DNA of 64,000 bases, from contig NC_030855.1 of NCBI RefSeq assembly GCF_000208745.1, positions 20,198,966-20,262,965 of the forward strand. Direction: 5' to 3'. Every line of letters starts with the position of its first letter. Position 1 is the first letter of the stretch. This DNA comes from Theobroma cacao (taxonomy: Eukaryota; Streptophyta; Magnoliopsida; Malvales; Malvaceae). A model generated the notes under the pieces. That model searched no databases and was not told the origin of the DNA. It worked only from the letters and a program-made list of their open reading frames with translations. Of this stretch, positions 1 to 12,409 are shown piece by piece. A program made the translations under genes and the position numbers.

Positions 1-741
1 TAAGCCCCGATGATGGGATCTTTCGGGGATCCTGCGAAGGCGGATATTTCTCGAAAAGTTCCTTAGGTGAAAAGATGTCCTCGGGTCCCACCAGTATGAT
101 GGGAGGGCTCGAGAAAAATCTTTAATAAAAGGCTTTTACCCATATTAGGATTTGCATTCATGAAAAAATATCATTTTAAAAAGAAAACGTATGATGACCC
201 CGATGATGGGAATTAGTTGTTGAATTTGGGAAGGCGAGTTTCTCGGATAATTCTCTAAGTGAGACAATATCCCCGGATCCCACTAGTATGATAGGCAGAT
301 TCAAGAGAACGTCCTCGATAAAAGGTTATTCGTTCGACATTTTTTATCTCACGCCATGCATTTCATCTCGCCACTCATTTGCGTTCCATTTTAGGTTAAA
401 TAATAAAAATAATAATTAAGGAAATCTAGTGAAATTAAAAATTAAAGCCTAATAGGATAATCTAAAAATGGTACCGTTCATAGAACGGGCGTCCGAGGGG
501 TGCTAATCCTTCCCCGGGCGTAACCGTACTCCCGAAACTAGATCCAGAAAATTGTAGACCGGTTTAAGGTTCTTTTCGGTAGGCTTAAAATTAATTTAAG
601 TTTGCATCGATTAGAATCGAGTCAATAGGTGGCCAATCACACCTAAGTAAAAAAAAAAAAGAAGATTTGGTGGCGACTCCTAGTTTAATTTTTTAGTGAG
701 TTTTCACATTCACGTCTAGCGGTCGGGTTCTCGGACCCGCA
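1..741. repeat. LTR-like remnant with two diverged repeat modules
   Basis: Two related modules run about 1-186 and 187-360. Each starts near ccccgatgatggga, then has tttctcg, then a cccactagtatgat-like stretch, then ctcgataaaagg. The region is richer in G+C than its surroundings. At 670-679 lies tggcgactcc, a string I associate with the primer-binding region of some plant Gypsy elements. No reading frame remains. I read it as an LTR or leader fragment cut by the window edge; the family assignment is an inference. Confidence 0.4.
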
Positions 742-1119
742 CGTTACAACAATAGTGAAGGCTTAAATATGCATGAGACTTTGGCTTTCGAAAATAGACT
801 TACAGGTCAATAAAAAGCTAATTGGTCAAGCACTTTCTTCTCAAAAAGATCATTCATGTGCAAATTCAGATTTGTTCAAGTTATTCAAAGTTGGATTCGA
901 AGACATTGGGAGGATCAAATTCGTCATTTGATTTGAGAAGGTAATACAATAGCAGACTATATGACTAATGAGGGATTCTCCATTTCTCGGAAAACTTCTT
1001 AGTTTTTTCTAATCCTCCATAGAGAGCTAGAAGTTTATTATTGAATGATGTAGTAGGAGTTTCTTTTCCTAGATTGATGAGGCGATAAAAGTTTATTCTT
1101 TCCCTCAAAAAAAAAAATA
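742..1119 (+). mobile_element. 3' end of a LINE: RNase H remnant plus poly(A)
   Basis: Reading plus from about 855 gives VQVIQSWIRRHWEDQIRHLI, a stop, then EGNTIADYMTNEG. This resembles the C-terminal RNase H segment of plant LINEs (an IRH-x-REGN-x-AD-type motif), with one in-frame stop (TGA) at the expected arginine. About 170 bases of 3' noncoding sequence follow and end in an A-run at about 1108-1119, as expected for an LINE tail. The element is 5'-truncated and dead. I could not see a target-site duplication. Confidence 0.6.
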
Positions 1120-1641
1120 TTTTGAGAAAAATTAAACAATAAAGTTTAATCTATTTTTGATTTTGATAAATTAATAAGGGTTTATTTAGATTTTGTTGAA
1201 TAGTTAAGGGTTTTTTTGGAATATTAGGTCATAACAGTTTTATGATTGGGTACTGCTGATCTCATATTTCAATTTCACAGTTAACTGTTGACTCCCGCAG
1301 CTAATCAGACCAGCCTTCCTGCGTTCGAACCAATATATATTCAAAAATAATTTTTCACCCCGAAATTTTCCAATTTCGTTATTCAATTTTCCCGCCCCCT
1401 CATTTTCGTGGCAAAACTTTACCGGTAAGTACCCGTCCGATCTCCCACAAAGCCCCCGAAAATCCAAAAAAAAAAAATGGGGAATTTTTTTTTTCTCTTC
1501 TGTTGAACGAACCAACTGTTATTATCCTTTCGATTTAAGTCTTCTTAGTTTTTTATATGTTGGTTGTTAAATTCCTTTGTTAAGTAGGATTAACAAATAA
1601 TTTTCTCTGTTTTACCTTTTTTCACAGTTTTGATTGTGCAA
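1120..1641. other. Upstream flank of the NDPK gene
   Basis: AT-rich spacer. The segment 1240-1515 is open on the minus strand but looks like chance: it has no recognisable domain and runs through homopolymers. The leader of the NDPK gene presumably begins in the second half. I see no clear TATA box. Confidence 0.4.
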
Positions 1642-3398
1642 ATGAAAGTTTGCATAACTCAGTTTCTCACCAGATTTCTCTTCTTTTCCGTATTGATAAT
1701 TTTCAGGTAAATCCTTTTAGTTAATTAGTTAAAGAAAATTGATATATGTATGGTATTTATTGAATATATGCTATTTTAATTTATTCTAATGCTTGATTTA
1801 TTGATAAAATATGTTAGGTGTTGTTCAAGTAATGGAAGTGGTGAGAAGGAGAGAACATTAGGTATAATAAAGCCAGATGGATTATCTGGTAATTATACTG
1901 ATAGAATAAGAAAAGTTATTCTGGAATCTGGTTTCCACATCAATAAGGAAATGATAATTCAACTTGATGAAGACAATGCAGCAGATTTTTACGCTGAGCA
2001 CTCTTCCAAGAGCTTCTTTACTAGTCTTATCAAATACATGACTAGGTTATTACTCTTGTCTTAGTAACTTCATGCTGTCTTTTAATTACCTCGATTATGC
2101 CTTAGTTTTTTCCTTTTTTTGTGATTTCATAGACAAAACAATGGATGCATTTTCATACTTTCATATTGTCATTACCTTAATCCAATTGGCTATGTTTAGA
2201 ATATATCTCAATGATATCGTGCTTTTTCGATGATCAATTCTCTATGCATTTTCAATTTGGTACAACAAAAAGAATGAAGAAGAGGCAGAGATTTTCAGCA
2301 TGTGAAAAAGCAGAATTATTTGTTAAATACTCCTCTTTATGATTATTTCACTTGATTATTTGAATTATCAAGCCTAATTAGAGCCTGCTTTTGTTGTTTT
2401 GAACTTTTGGTACTATTATTTTTGTTCTGTTTTTCAGCTGCGGATCAAAGAGAAGTGTCGATGCAGCATTTGTTTTAATCTTGTCTCAAACTTGAATATG
2501 TTGGCAATTGTTGATCTCATATCTTTCGAATTGCGTTTTGATTAACTATATATCATATCAATCTGCAAATTGGGGTAGCATGAAACTCAGTTGCTACATC
2601 ACAATGGTTTCTATCTCTTTCTCTCACTGACATTTCGCTTTTGACAGTGGTCCAGTGTTGGTTATGATTTTGGAAAAGGAAGATGCTGTTGCTCATTGGC
2701 GACATTTGATCGGACCCACTGATGCTGGCAAGGCCAAAATTACTCATCCTCAAAGGTTATGCATGTTTCTTGTTGATCTCATACTTTGTTATTATATTCC
2801 TCTTCTCTGTGGTTTTTCTTGTATGATCTACGTAAGTTGAAAAATTGGATGCATGCAGAAACAAAGATTAGCCGTCCTCCCATTACCTCGCAAGATTTAG
2901 GTCCCTGCCAACTTTGAATTAGATCTTCTTTCCGTATCTTAATCATAGAAGAAATTTGATTGTCTGATGACATGACTCATAAGTCAACAGCATTTTATGT
3001 TGGTTGTTTCTTCTGTTTCCAGCATCAGAGCAATGTGCGGGGTAGATTTGGAAAAGAACTGTGTTCATGGTTCTGATTCCCACCAATCGGCTCAAAGGGA
3101 GATTGCATTTTTCTTCAAAGAGACACCTCCAGGTCGGCTCTTGTTCCCCTTTTCAGTCAATGTAATGATGGAAATATAACCTAGTCCATGCAAATCTATA
3201 ATATACTGAGATGGGATGATATGTAATAAGTATGGAGTGAGCAAATATAACCTAGTTTCCATTGTGACTTCATTTCCTTATTAGAAAAGAAAAAAATCAT
3301 CTGAATGCATGTTTTCTAAACAAGGGCTTTATATTTACTTTCATTTTCATATTTGAGCTTTCACAGATGAGGCAGTCAGAAAGCACGATGAACTGTAA
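1642..3398 (+). CDS. NDK5: Nucleoside diphosphate kinase, ER-targeted (five exons)
   Basis: Transfers the gamma-phosphate of ATP to other nucleoside diphosphates through a phosphohistidine. Exons by GT-AG junctions and unbroken homology: 1642-1706, 1818-2045, 2648-2755, 3023-3132, 3367-3398, giving 180 residues. Residues 1-22 (MKVCITQFLTRF, then a hydrophobic run) look like a signal peptide. The kinase domain starts at ERTLGIIKPDG, and the catalytic histidine is H149 in NCVHGSDS. The protein ends RKHDEL, an HDEL-type ER-retrieval signal. Signal peptide plus retrieval tail predict a soluble ER-lumen enzyme, unlike cytosolic, plastid and mitochondrial NDPKs. The closest relative I recall is Arabidopsis At1g17410, annotated as NDK5. 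The start is the only ATG that gives a signal peptide spliced in frame to exon 2. Confidence 0.9.
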
Positions 3399-4692
3399 CT
3401 GGCAAGCGCTCAAAGCTGAAGCTATATGATGGTTAAGCCTATTGTTAGAAGTTTGTATTATAGACTTCTCTCTCTTTTTGTCTTTTGTTCTGCGAGTGGG
3501 GCAGGGGTGGGGTTGGTTTCAATGACTGCACTACAACAAGGATAGCCTGTCCTCTTCTCATAAACCATTTATCTCTGGTGAAGGCAGAATGCTATATAAA
3601 CCTCTTCTCTTTGCTTCAAATGTCTTAAAATGGACTAATTTGAGGTTTATCAACAACATTAGTAGCATCAAGTGTCCTACAATCGTTCATATCCCTTTAT
3701 GGCTTGCCCATGGCATCTTTCCAACATGTTCCTCATCTTTTACCATTTACAAGTTCATTGTCTTGGGTTGTCATGTGATTTGATAGGTTCATATGGTTCA
3801 TATGTGCCAGGTGATCTAATGTAGGATTCTGTATGATGGATGATTTGTTGCTTGCCCTCCAAAAATGATTGTATGCAATTTGAAGGAAATGCTATAATGT
3901 CATAGATAAAGGGGAGTAAGATACTATGAAGAATATAAATTACAATATCTGTTTTGTGAGATTTTAACAATTAATTCTTGCCATTCATCTTGTTACAGCA
4001 TCATAGAAAACCCTACACTGTGGACATTGGAGACACTTTATGTACGCCATTTGTGTGCATCAGCTTTAGTTTGTAAGAATTTTACGGTACTAAATTACAT
4101 ACTCTCTGTTGTATCTGCAAATTGGTTTGGTTTGTAACTGTAGCAACACTAGACAGCTAATTTTACCGAGTGAATATAACGGTATGTATATCTTCTTTTA
4201 AGAGCAAATTAAACATTTTCCTGATATCCTCTCAAGCAACCAAATAGAGAGTGAGCCTTCTGAAATATTTAGTGAACCAAAAGGGGTTATAGTATACTGG
4301 GTATATATATAGAGTACTGATACACTTGATATCTACTAAAGCAGTGCAAATGTTGTGTGACAAAAGACTGATAAAATTATAAATATGTAAAGGCTTAAGA
4401 CTCGTATTGAAAGTATACTCTTCCCTAGGTAAAAATATCTAAAAATGCCATGAATAATAATAAAAAAAATCCTATTTGGAAATAATATTTGCAAATTCAT
4501 TAATATTATGGGTATGTAAGGTCCTGCTGCTCCTGCATCATTTTATTCTCAAAACATTGCATTCGTAATTGAATAACCAGAAAATTATTGTAAGACAGAA
4601 AGTGGGGGTGGGGAGGGGCTGAAAGAAAAGAAAAACTGCAGGAAGCTAAGCAACAAGCAGGAACGCAGATCTGAGTGTAGGGTAGCTACATG
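3399..4692. other. Spacer between convergent NDPK and DUF4220 genes
   Basis: Holds the 3' noncoding part of the NDPK gene (several AATAAA-like AT runs) and, towards 4600, the 3' flank of the minus-strand DUF4220 gene. Open frames at 3589-3783 and 3755-3970 are short, low in complexity and match nothing I know. No other feature seen. Confidence 0.5.
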
Positions 4693-6916
4693 TTAAGCGA
4701 AGTAAGAAGCCATCTGAGTGAGGTGATCCCAATCCCAGCAAGGCATACACACTTTGTGATCCGTTGGAGGCTTGGTCATGCGAAGATGTTTGCATAAACC
4801 AAGATGTGCCATGAGAAGGGCCACATGAGTGAGCAGCTCTCCACCCTGCCCAAGCTGGTATGCATGCTCTTACCAGTCACAGTCATATGCCGCAGAAAAC
4901 AGCATCTCCAACCACACACAGCTAATCATTTCCCATAGCTCTTCAGGATCCCACCTTGCATCCACAGTGAAAGAATGCAACTGCTTCGCAAGATCACACC
5001 CTTTGAAGAATACTGATTTCCCACCTTCACCTCCCCCCTCAGGGACAGAGAAGAAAGCTTGAAATTTAATATTGTCAAGTTCAAGCAAAGTCGGGGCAAC
5101 TTGAGCCAAGTCTTGGCTATCTATTTTCATTTGCCAACCAAAAAAGTCCAAAGCTTCAAAGCAGGTATCTCTGTACCTTAGCTCACCAATGCCTCTGAAG
5201 CATAAACGAACGCATGACAAGGAGGTGCATCATGTAATCAGATAATTTCTTACTAATTTGGTTGTTATTTCTACTACAACTGCCCGGATATCTTCTTTTA
5301 TGATAATGGAAAAGAATATCCGTAGCAATATGCCAAAGGAGGAGGCTGTGGGTAAATTCTACCTTGGTTAAGCTCCAGTGAAGTTCTTCATAGATTTCAA
5401 TTCCTTTATCTTTTAGCACGTCGGAAGCTCCTTTCTGTACTAAATTTGAGAGACATGAGAATTTGAACTTTCCATTATCATATTTTTTACGTTTTTTTTG
5501 GAGACGAGAGAGAATGAGTTCCTTTAAACCAGGATCCACAAGGGCCCAAGTAGGTCTCACATCCACCCAAGCATGCTTCTGGATGTCCCAGAACACCTTT
5601 AAAATCCTTTTGGCGTCGACTAGCTTCTTGATGGCTGCATTAAACTTGTTTACCTTGGCCTTAAGGCAATAATTTAAGAGGCTGTGCTGTGCCATGTAAT
5701 TTACTCCCTGGCCCTGCATCGACATTTTGAACTTCATACAATAAGCAATATATGGACGGACACACCTAGGGAGGCGCCCCCAAATTGTGGGAGTGGTCAA
5801 CCACTGCATTGTCCAACCGGATAGTATATGTGAAATGACTGCAGTGCCATCCGCCAAAAATTCTCCAAGCAGCAGCATGTAAGTCATGATAATTTCGGGT
5901 GAAGAGTGATGCTGCTTGTGAGCATAAGCATATGGGAAGGCCAATAATGCTCCAGTAGAAAGAAAGAAGTATATGAAGCGAAGGATGAAGCCTAGCAGAA
6001 CATGATGCATAATAGTCTTGGTGTAAAGAACGTCGAACAATAAATTTAGTTCGAAGTCTACCATGTTGAAGGCCTCTTTTGCATCTTTATTCAGGCTGAA
6101 GATGCCACTCAACGTATTGTAAATCCTGACATTGATATCTGAAAAGAGTGGCATGAACATCATAAATGATAGATATGCTCGATGGAGATGCCTAGCTTCT
6201 GGAATTATGGATTTCCGGTCTAAATGATCATCCAGCTGCTCATACGACTGCTCACTTTGCCCCCCCGCGGGTTTGGGTTTAAACTTGTTAGGGGGAACTC
6301 CTGATAATGTGGAAATTGTAAAATCTTGGAATCGTGAGAACCTGAGAATGCAAAGCCGTTCCAGGCACTTGATAATCCCAGATATAGTTATAGGAATGGC
6401 TATGCGAGCCAAGGTGTTGTCGCTTCCCCCTTCGAACCTCCCGAAGATGTAACAAGCTATCCCGATTTGGATGATCAGGCCTAGCGTGTATAATCGGAAC
6501 AATTTCTTTTTGTCAAAGAAATTAGCAGCAATGGTTTCGGTGCTGCCAAGGTGCGACAGTAGGAAGGGGGCCCAAAAAACTTGGAGTGCATTGACTCTCC
6601 CAGATGATTGGCGCTTCAGGAGGGTAATTAAAGCAGCAGTTGCCGCCAAGTCTGCAACGAAGTATCCCGCATGAGTCAGCAAGGCAACCGAAGTTTTGCC
6701 TCTTCTATTCTTTATTACATATCCAAGTGCAATCAGGACTACATTTACAGTCAGGCTAAGTAGAACCAGTACATATAGTTGCACTCTGCTCCAACTTTCC
6801 TTAACTCCCGGGGAGGCCCAGCTGTGCGCGGTCGCCCTTGCAGCTATCCTACTGGCCTCCGTCAAAATAATGGCAATAACAACTGAAAATTCAGATTTAA
6901 TTATGTTTATTTTCAA
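4693..6916 (-). pseudogene. DUF4220/DUF594 membrane protein, frameshifted and with a premature stop
   Basis: Member of a large plant-specific family of multi-pass membrane proteins of unknown biochemical function. From ATG at 6916 a 577-residue frame carries the DUF4220 domain: hydrophobic segments near residues 46-68, 78-100 and 108-130 (with FWAPFLLSHLGSTETIAA, a family signature) and further ones in the middle. Near 5190-5200 the frame shifts. The C-terminal part resumes in another frame at GIGELRYRDTC and runs through a DUF594-type segment (WDPEELWEMISCVWLEMLFSAAYDCDW). A TAA at 4870-4872 interrupts it. Beyond that stop about 58 residues of conserved tail (QLGQGGELLTHV onward) stay open to the stop at 4693. 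Two lesions in an otherwise continuous single-exon gene suggest a recent pseudogene, although a sequencing error could explain either one. Confidence 0.8.
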
Positions 6917-7879
6917 AATTTAAAGTATCAGTGTTAATATATTGACCTTGTCAGAGGTATATATATATATAATGGAAAACTATAACAACAGTATTTGATA
7001 AAACCTTTCTAGTAAGCTTATTCTCTACATGTTTTAAATAATGGGTTTTCTTCTAGTAAGGTGACCACAGGTTTTTATTTTCAGATCATATATAAAATAT
7101 AAACTTTTTTTTTTTAATTTAAAAATAACTCTAGTAAAATAGAACCTCTTGACTGTTTTCACCTCAACGTGCAATTTAACCATCAATATCAATGAATTAT
7201 AAAGCTATTTTTAAGTTTAGTTAATTAGCCAGTATCTTATGATTTGTTGATGAACATCGATACGGCTTACATAATATATAATTTTATATAAATTTGTAAA
7301 AATTCTCTTTAAAAAAGTACTAACTAAATGAAAATTTAAATATTCAATGTCTAAATCTTTTTGTTTTAAACAAATTAGACACTTGCTAATTTACAAACAT
7401 TTTGGCAACCTCCACATCGTATCATAAATCTAATGGTAATTTATATTAGTTTATATTATGATAAATTGTGAGTGTACAGTTTTGCAATTCCACGGAACAT
7501 ATCAAAATTTATGATTAAAGATGTTTTTAGGTCTAGGGATGATAATTGGTACCTTGTTAAAGTGTACTTGTGGATACCTCATCCACTTATATAGGATTAG
7601 AGTACTCTATAATCGAGTTTAGAACGAGTTTCGGTAGTGATTTCACTATTCGTGTGAAGTTTGGGTATCACCCATTAGATACCCGTTATCAAAACTCGAT
7701 TATCATTTATAAATATTTTATTATTTTAATAATTAAATTAAAAATATACAATTTTTACCAACTTTTTAAGTAATTCTTTTTGTTAAAAACTAACAAATAT
7801 GTGAAAAATATGGTTACTCTAATTATTAATATGATGACATTAATAAATTTAAATTAAAAAATTATTAGATTGTTAACTA
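6917..7879. other. AT-rich spacer
   Basis: Very AT-rich. A short TA run sits near 6960-6971. The stretch 7535-7700 has ggatgataattggtacc and tacccgttatc motifs like the ends of non-autonomous DNA transposons, but I could not pair it with an inverted end. No gene seen. Confidence 0.4.
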
Positions 7880-9060
7880 TGTTTAAATAATAAGAATATC
7901 AAATCATATTATAGAAGAATATAATTATTATTATATATATACTTTTAATATAAATGTATTTACATTTTGTTTTGTGTTAACATTACCAAAATTATTATTT
8001 ATAAAATTATTAATTATAATATATATACCATTGTTTAAATTAATTGATAATATATATTTAAAAAGAGCTTTTGAGATTATAATAGTTTTGGAATTTAACT
8101 ATTTTTTTCATGAAATTAAGGACAAATTCATATAGTTAATTAAATTAATTTATGAAACTATTATCATTAATTAACTTGTAATGTCTTTTAATATATATAG
8201 TTTATATGCTGTGTTAATTTATAAGAAATATAATTACTATTATATATACTAAAATATTTTTAGTATATATATACTTTAAATATAAATATATTTCTTTTCT
8301 ATTTTGTGTTAACATTACAAAATTATAACTTATAAAATTATTCATTATAATGTATATAACTTTGTTTATATAGCACCCGAGCATTTGGTTCATTGATTGA
8401 TGTATAATTCTCTTACCTAAAGAGCAAGGTTTAAAACCTCCATCCCCAAATTATAAAAAAAAAATAACTTTGTTTATATAAACTTATAATATATAAACCT
8501 AAAGAGAAGTTGTGAAGTTAGAATAATTTTGAAACCTAATTATTTTATTTAATTATATGTAATCAAAGACAAATCCATATAGTTAATTAAATTAATTCAT
8601 AAAACTATAATTATTAATTAACTTGTAATGTCTTTTAATATATATATTTTATATATATTAGGTTGATTTATAAGGAATATAATTACTATTATATATATTA
8701 AAATACTTTTAATGTGTGTGTGTGTATATATATATATATCTTTATTTGTATAAACTTATAATATATAAATCTAAAGGCAAGTTGTGAGATTAGAACAGTT
8801 TTGAAATCTAGTTACTTTTTTTAATTTCATGTAATTAAGGATAAACTCATATAGTTAATTAAATTAATTAATGAAATTATGATTATTAATTGACTTGTAA
8901 TGTCTTTTAATATTTATACTTTATATACATTGAGTTCATTTATAAGAAATATAATTACTATTATATATATTAAAACACTTTTAGTATATATACACTTTAA
9001 ATATAAACATATTTACTTTCTATTTTATATTAACATTACAAAAATGATAACTTATAAATT
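7880..9060. repeat. Diverged AT-rich tandem repeat, about 270-bp unit
   Basis: A module that includes tagttaattaaattaatt, then aacttgtaatgtcttttaat, then aatataattactattatata, then ttaacattac recurs. The taatgtctttt part lies near 8180, 8628 and 8900; the ataattactattata part near 7920, 8228, 8678 and 8950. Spacing is about 270 bp between the last two copies. It is about 447 bp between the earlier two, partly explained by the 108-bp SINE-like insertion. Copies are substantially diverged, so the array is old. Confidence 0.75.
8373..8463 (+). mobile_element. SINE-like insertion with 17-bp target-site duplication
   Basis: A 91-bp segment that does not belong to the surrounding tandem repeat is flanked by perfect 17-bp direct repeats, ataactttgtttatata, at 8356-8372 and 8464-8480. 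It ends in an A-run. It contains ggtttaaaacc near 8434, similar to a tRNA-type B box, and tggttcattg near 8386, a weak A-box match. Long target duplication, A-tail and B box are the hallmarks of a tRNA-derived SINE. The body is short for that class, so it may be truncated or a minimal family. Confidence 0.7.
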
Positions 9061-11811
9061 AATTAATTATGTTTGAGATATTTATTTTTGATTATTTAAA
9101 TTTAAATTTTATTATTTTTATATTTTTATTAATTTAATTATTAGTAAATTATATGAAATATGTAAGAGAAATATTATTGTATATGGATACGGGTACGAAT
9201 TTAGATTTGGATAACTGGGTGTCCATGAATAGTATTTTAATAATTTTTTTACATTCTAAACGGATTAAAGTAATTATAAGATAGTGATAATGTATTAGGG
9301 TTAGGGTTACAGTAGTAATTTTAAAAAATATTCAGATAATTAATAAAGTTCAAATAGTTTATTTCCTATAGGGTAAGGTTTAGGTACCTCAAAATTAACA
9401 AGTAATCTACCCGTTGACAACTTATTTGGGTCGGATTAGGTTACGCTTATTGGACCTCTCTTTCTTAAAATCAAATTTGAGCTTGACCTAGCTTGCCTAT
9501 TTAACTATATTTATTATATTTATTAAAATAATAATTTATATTTTAATACTTTATATATTGAATATATTTTAACATTAAAATTTCCTCATAATATAATATT
9601 TATTGATAAAATAAATTAATCAAGTTGGGCTTCAACCTAAAGCCATGCTCAAGCTCAGTTCATGAGGGGCTAAGCCCACCAGATCTATAGACACGTTTAC
9701 TTATTGTCTTTTCAAATAAACATTTATTATTCATAGAGATTTTAGAAACTTCTCAGGAGAGATGACAAGTTATACATAATTCTCAATTTGACAGTATATT
9801 ATGAAATTACTATTGATGATGTATTAAATATAAATTCTTTTTTTTATCACCGTTATTCAATTTAACTAAAGCTTGATGTGCTCAAGGACTTAATGAATTA
9901 AATAGGATACATGGTGAAGTTTTAAAATGGATAAGATAGACGGTTACTACATATCCATTAAGGTATGTTTAAAAAAAATTAATAAATTAATATACATGAG
10001 TAGCAATGTTAGAAAATTTTTAGATTAACGAAAATGAATATTTTTATTTATTATAGATATCAATAAAATTTACCCAATTTGTAAATTAGAACATAATTGC
10101 ATTAAATGATTACTATTTTGTAAATAAAAATTTTAATTGCATTGAATGGTTTTTATTAAAAATATATAAAAACTTACATATTAAATATTTTAATTTATAT
10201 TAAAATTTTAATTTTAATTTTAAATTAAAAAAATTAATTTTATAATTTATATTACAATTTTAGTTTAATTTAGAGAGAGAAGGAGATGGGTAAAGAGAGA
10301 ACGAAAATGTGAAAATGAACAAATTACATCTCGTATAAGAGGATAATTTTTAAAATTGATGAAGAGTAATTTTATACAATTGTAATTTTTGGTCTATTCT
10401 CTCATATGTGAAATAGCCATTATCAAACCATTCTTCAAAACAGTCATTTCATGAACCAAATGCTAGGAATAGGGGCATGGTTACTCTATTCCCCAACCAA
10501 ACATGGTGTTAGAGTTTAAAAACTTCATAGAACAATGTATAATAAATTGCATATTCAAATTTAAGGGTGAGATAATTTGTTTAAATTTTAAATTGATCTG
10601 TCCTAAAAATTATTAAAAGAAAAAAGAATTACCTTTGGTCAGCATCACAGGCTAGCTGCCGTTGACCAAAATGAGGCAATGATCTTAGATGCAGCTGCCA
10701 CCAACAGTGTAGGCAAGGAGCTTGAAAACCGATTGCAAATGTAATTCAGTTTTGTGATGGTGGTGAATGCAAAGGCAGGGTAGGGTGGAAAATGGTTTTT
10801 ATAGTGAAAAGATGGGATTCTTTTTCTTCAATTCTTCTGCCTTGGTGTAAATTACACTGCTCTATAAAAGCTAACGCAAAACACGGGAGACAAACAAATG
10901 CCAAATTATTGTGAAGGGATTACCCTTTAGCTTTCAGACAATCAACTCAAGGGCCATTTTCATAGGTTTGCCTCCCACTTTTGAGGATGAAATGGAATGG
11001 AATAAAATAAAACGATGCCGTACGTGGATAACTTGTTAGCTTTAAAAGCTAGTGTATGGCATAACATAGTACGACATATGTAGTAGCAGCAAAGCTAGGA
11101 ATAGATGCAAAGAAGAGAAACATGAATTTTACGCAAACAGAATGGCAGTGAAAAGGCAAATTATCTTCCATAAAAGTGTAATTAGAGAGCTCGATCGGCT
11201 CAATTCCACATCTTGAGAATTTTTGAAGTTTTTTGTTTTTTTGAAAGGCTGAAAATCATTCATTTCATTTCATTCAACAACTTTACAGAAATAGAAGGTT
11301 AAATGACTCTCTATCCTCATTCAAAACCAAATCTGCAAGCACACAAAAACAACCTGTAGACACATACCCTGAATGCCCACGAATATCAACCCCAAACAGA
11401 AGGCAAACAGACCTTAGCCAAAACCAATCAGCAGTATCAAGACAAAAGAAAAAGAGAAAAACCACTGTACACCTTTGACAAAAGGCAGAAATTCTCTGCA
11501 CTCGTCTGTCCCTCGCCCTTTTCAGCACTCACTGCTACGGGAATATTCCAAGGCATGATCACGATCCTTACTTGAGTTTGACTAAACAAACACTTAAGCA
11601 ATGAGTTCAAGTCCGAATCGGTTGTCCAATTCCCAACGTGTAAGATATATCCATTTTACCATTTCTTTTCCATGAAAGAAAATGAATTAAGGAAATAATT
11701 AAGTTAAGCTCTGTTATTAACAACTAACTAGTGCACGCATGGCAAAAATGGGACACATGTCATTGGTCCACGTGGTCAGCTGGACCTGATATATAAAATT
11801 AAGCATGTAAT
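9061..11811. other. Spacer with DNA-transposon-like fragments, no gene
   Basis: AT-rich to about 10,300, then more balanced. The stretch 9640-9700 (gggcttcaacctaaagcc and aagcccacc) and the stretch 10460-10515 (ggaatagggg ... ctattcccc) look like ends of non-autonomous hAT- or MITE-like elements, but I could not define boundaries. Open frames here, such as 11283-11528 minus, show no domain. Confidence 0.4.
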
Positions 11812-12025
11812 TGAAGAGTATAAAATTTATTTATTTATTGTAAATAATTTGGTTTTACAGTTCTTTTACATTTTTAGCCTTATGTATTGTTTAGAATTAC
11901 AAACTATACCAGCAATATAAATAGCTGGCTTCTGACTATTTCATTTTGAGAAATATAGATGCAGAATATTTTTCTCATTCTCTATTCTTGGTTCTTCGAT
12001 TCTATGAAATGACAGATTCTTCACA
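11812..12025 (+). repeat. 5' LTR of Copia-1
   Basis: 214 bp, begins TG and ends CA, matches 16911-17124 with about nine substitutions and no length change. It carries a TATA-like caatataaatagc near 11914, the likely promoter core of the element. Confidence 0.92.
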
Positions 12026-12409
12026 TGGTATCAAAGCTCCAATCCGGGGTTCTTGGACTATTTTTTCTTTGATTTCTTGAAGGCCCATTCATATTTCTTC
12101 TTGTTATACAGTAACAATGCTTATCTCAAGGATTGCGATCGGCAATTCAGCCATTGGGAGAATCGATCATTTGTCGTGTTTTTTGGTAAATTATTTAGGG
12201 TTTTGTGTGTGAATCAGTTTGTCAGATCAATCATTCCAGATTCTTGATCTAATCCTTCTTATTTCTTGCAGATTTGCTTGGGAATCGATTGTTGTTAGGG
12301 TTTGATTCTTTTTACTTAGATCTGTATTTCTTGAGGATTTTTTTGACGATTTAAATTTTTTTTTTAGGTTTAATTCTTGTGAGAAAAATATCTTCTTAAT
12401 GTGATTGAT

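Noticed and set aside
9297..9309. Short telomere-like repeat (tta ggg twice)
   Set aside because: Only about two units, with no extended interstitial telomere array.
11283..11528. 81-codon minus-strand frame just before Copia-1
   Set aside because: No motif, no promoter and no splice context; likely a chance opening.
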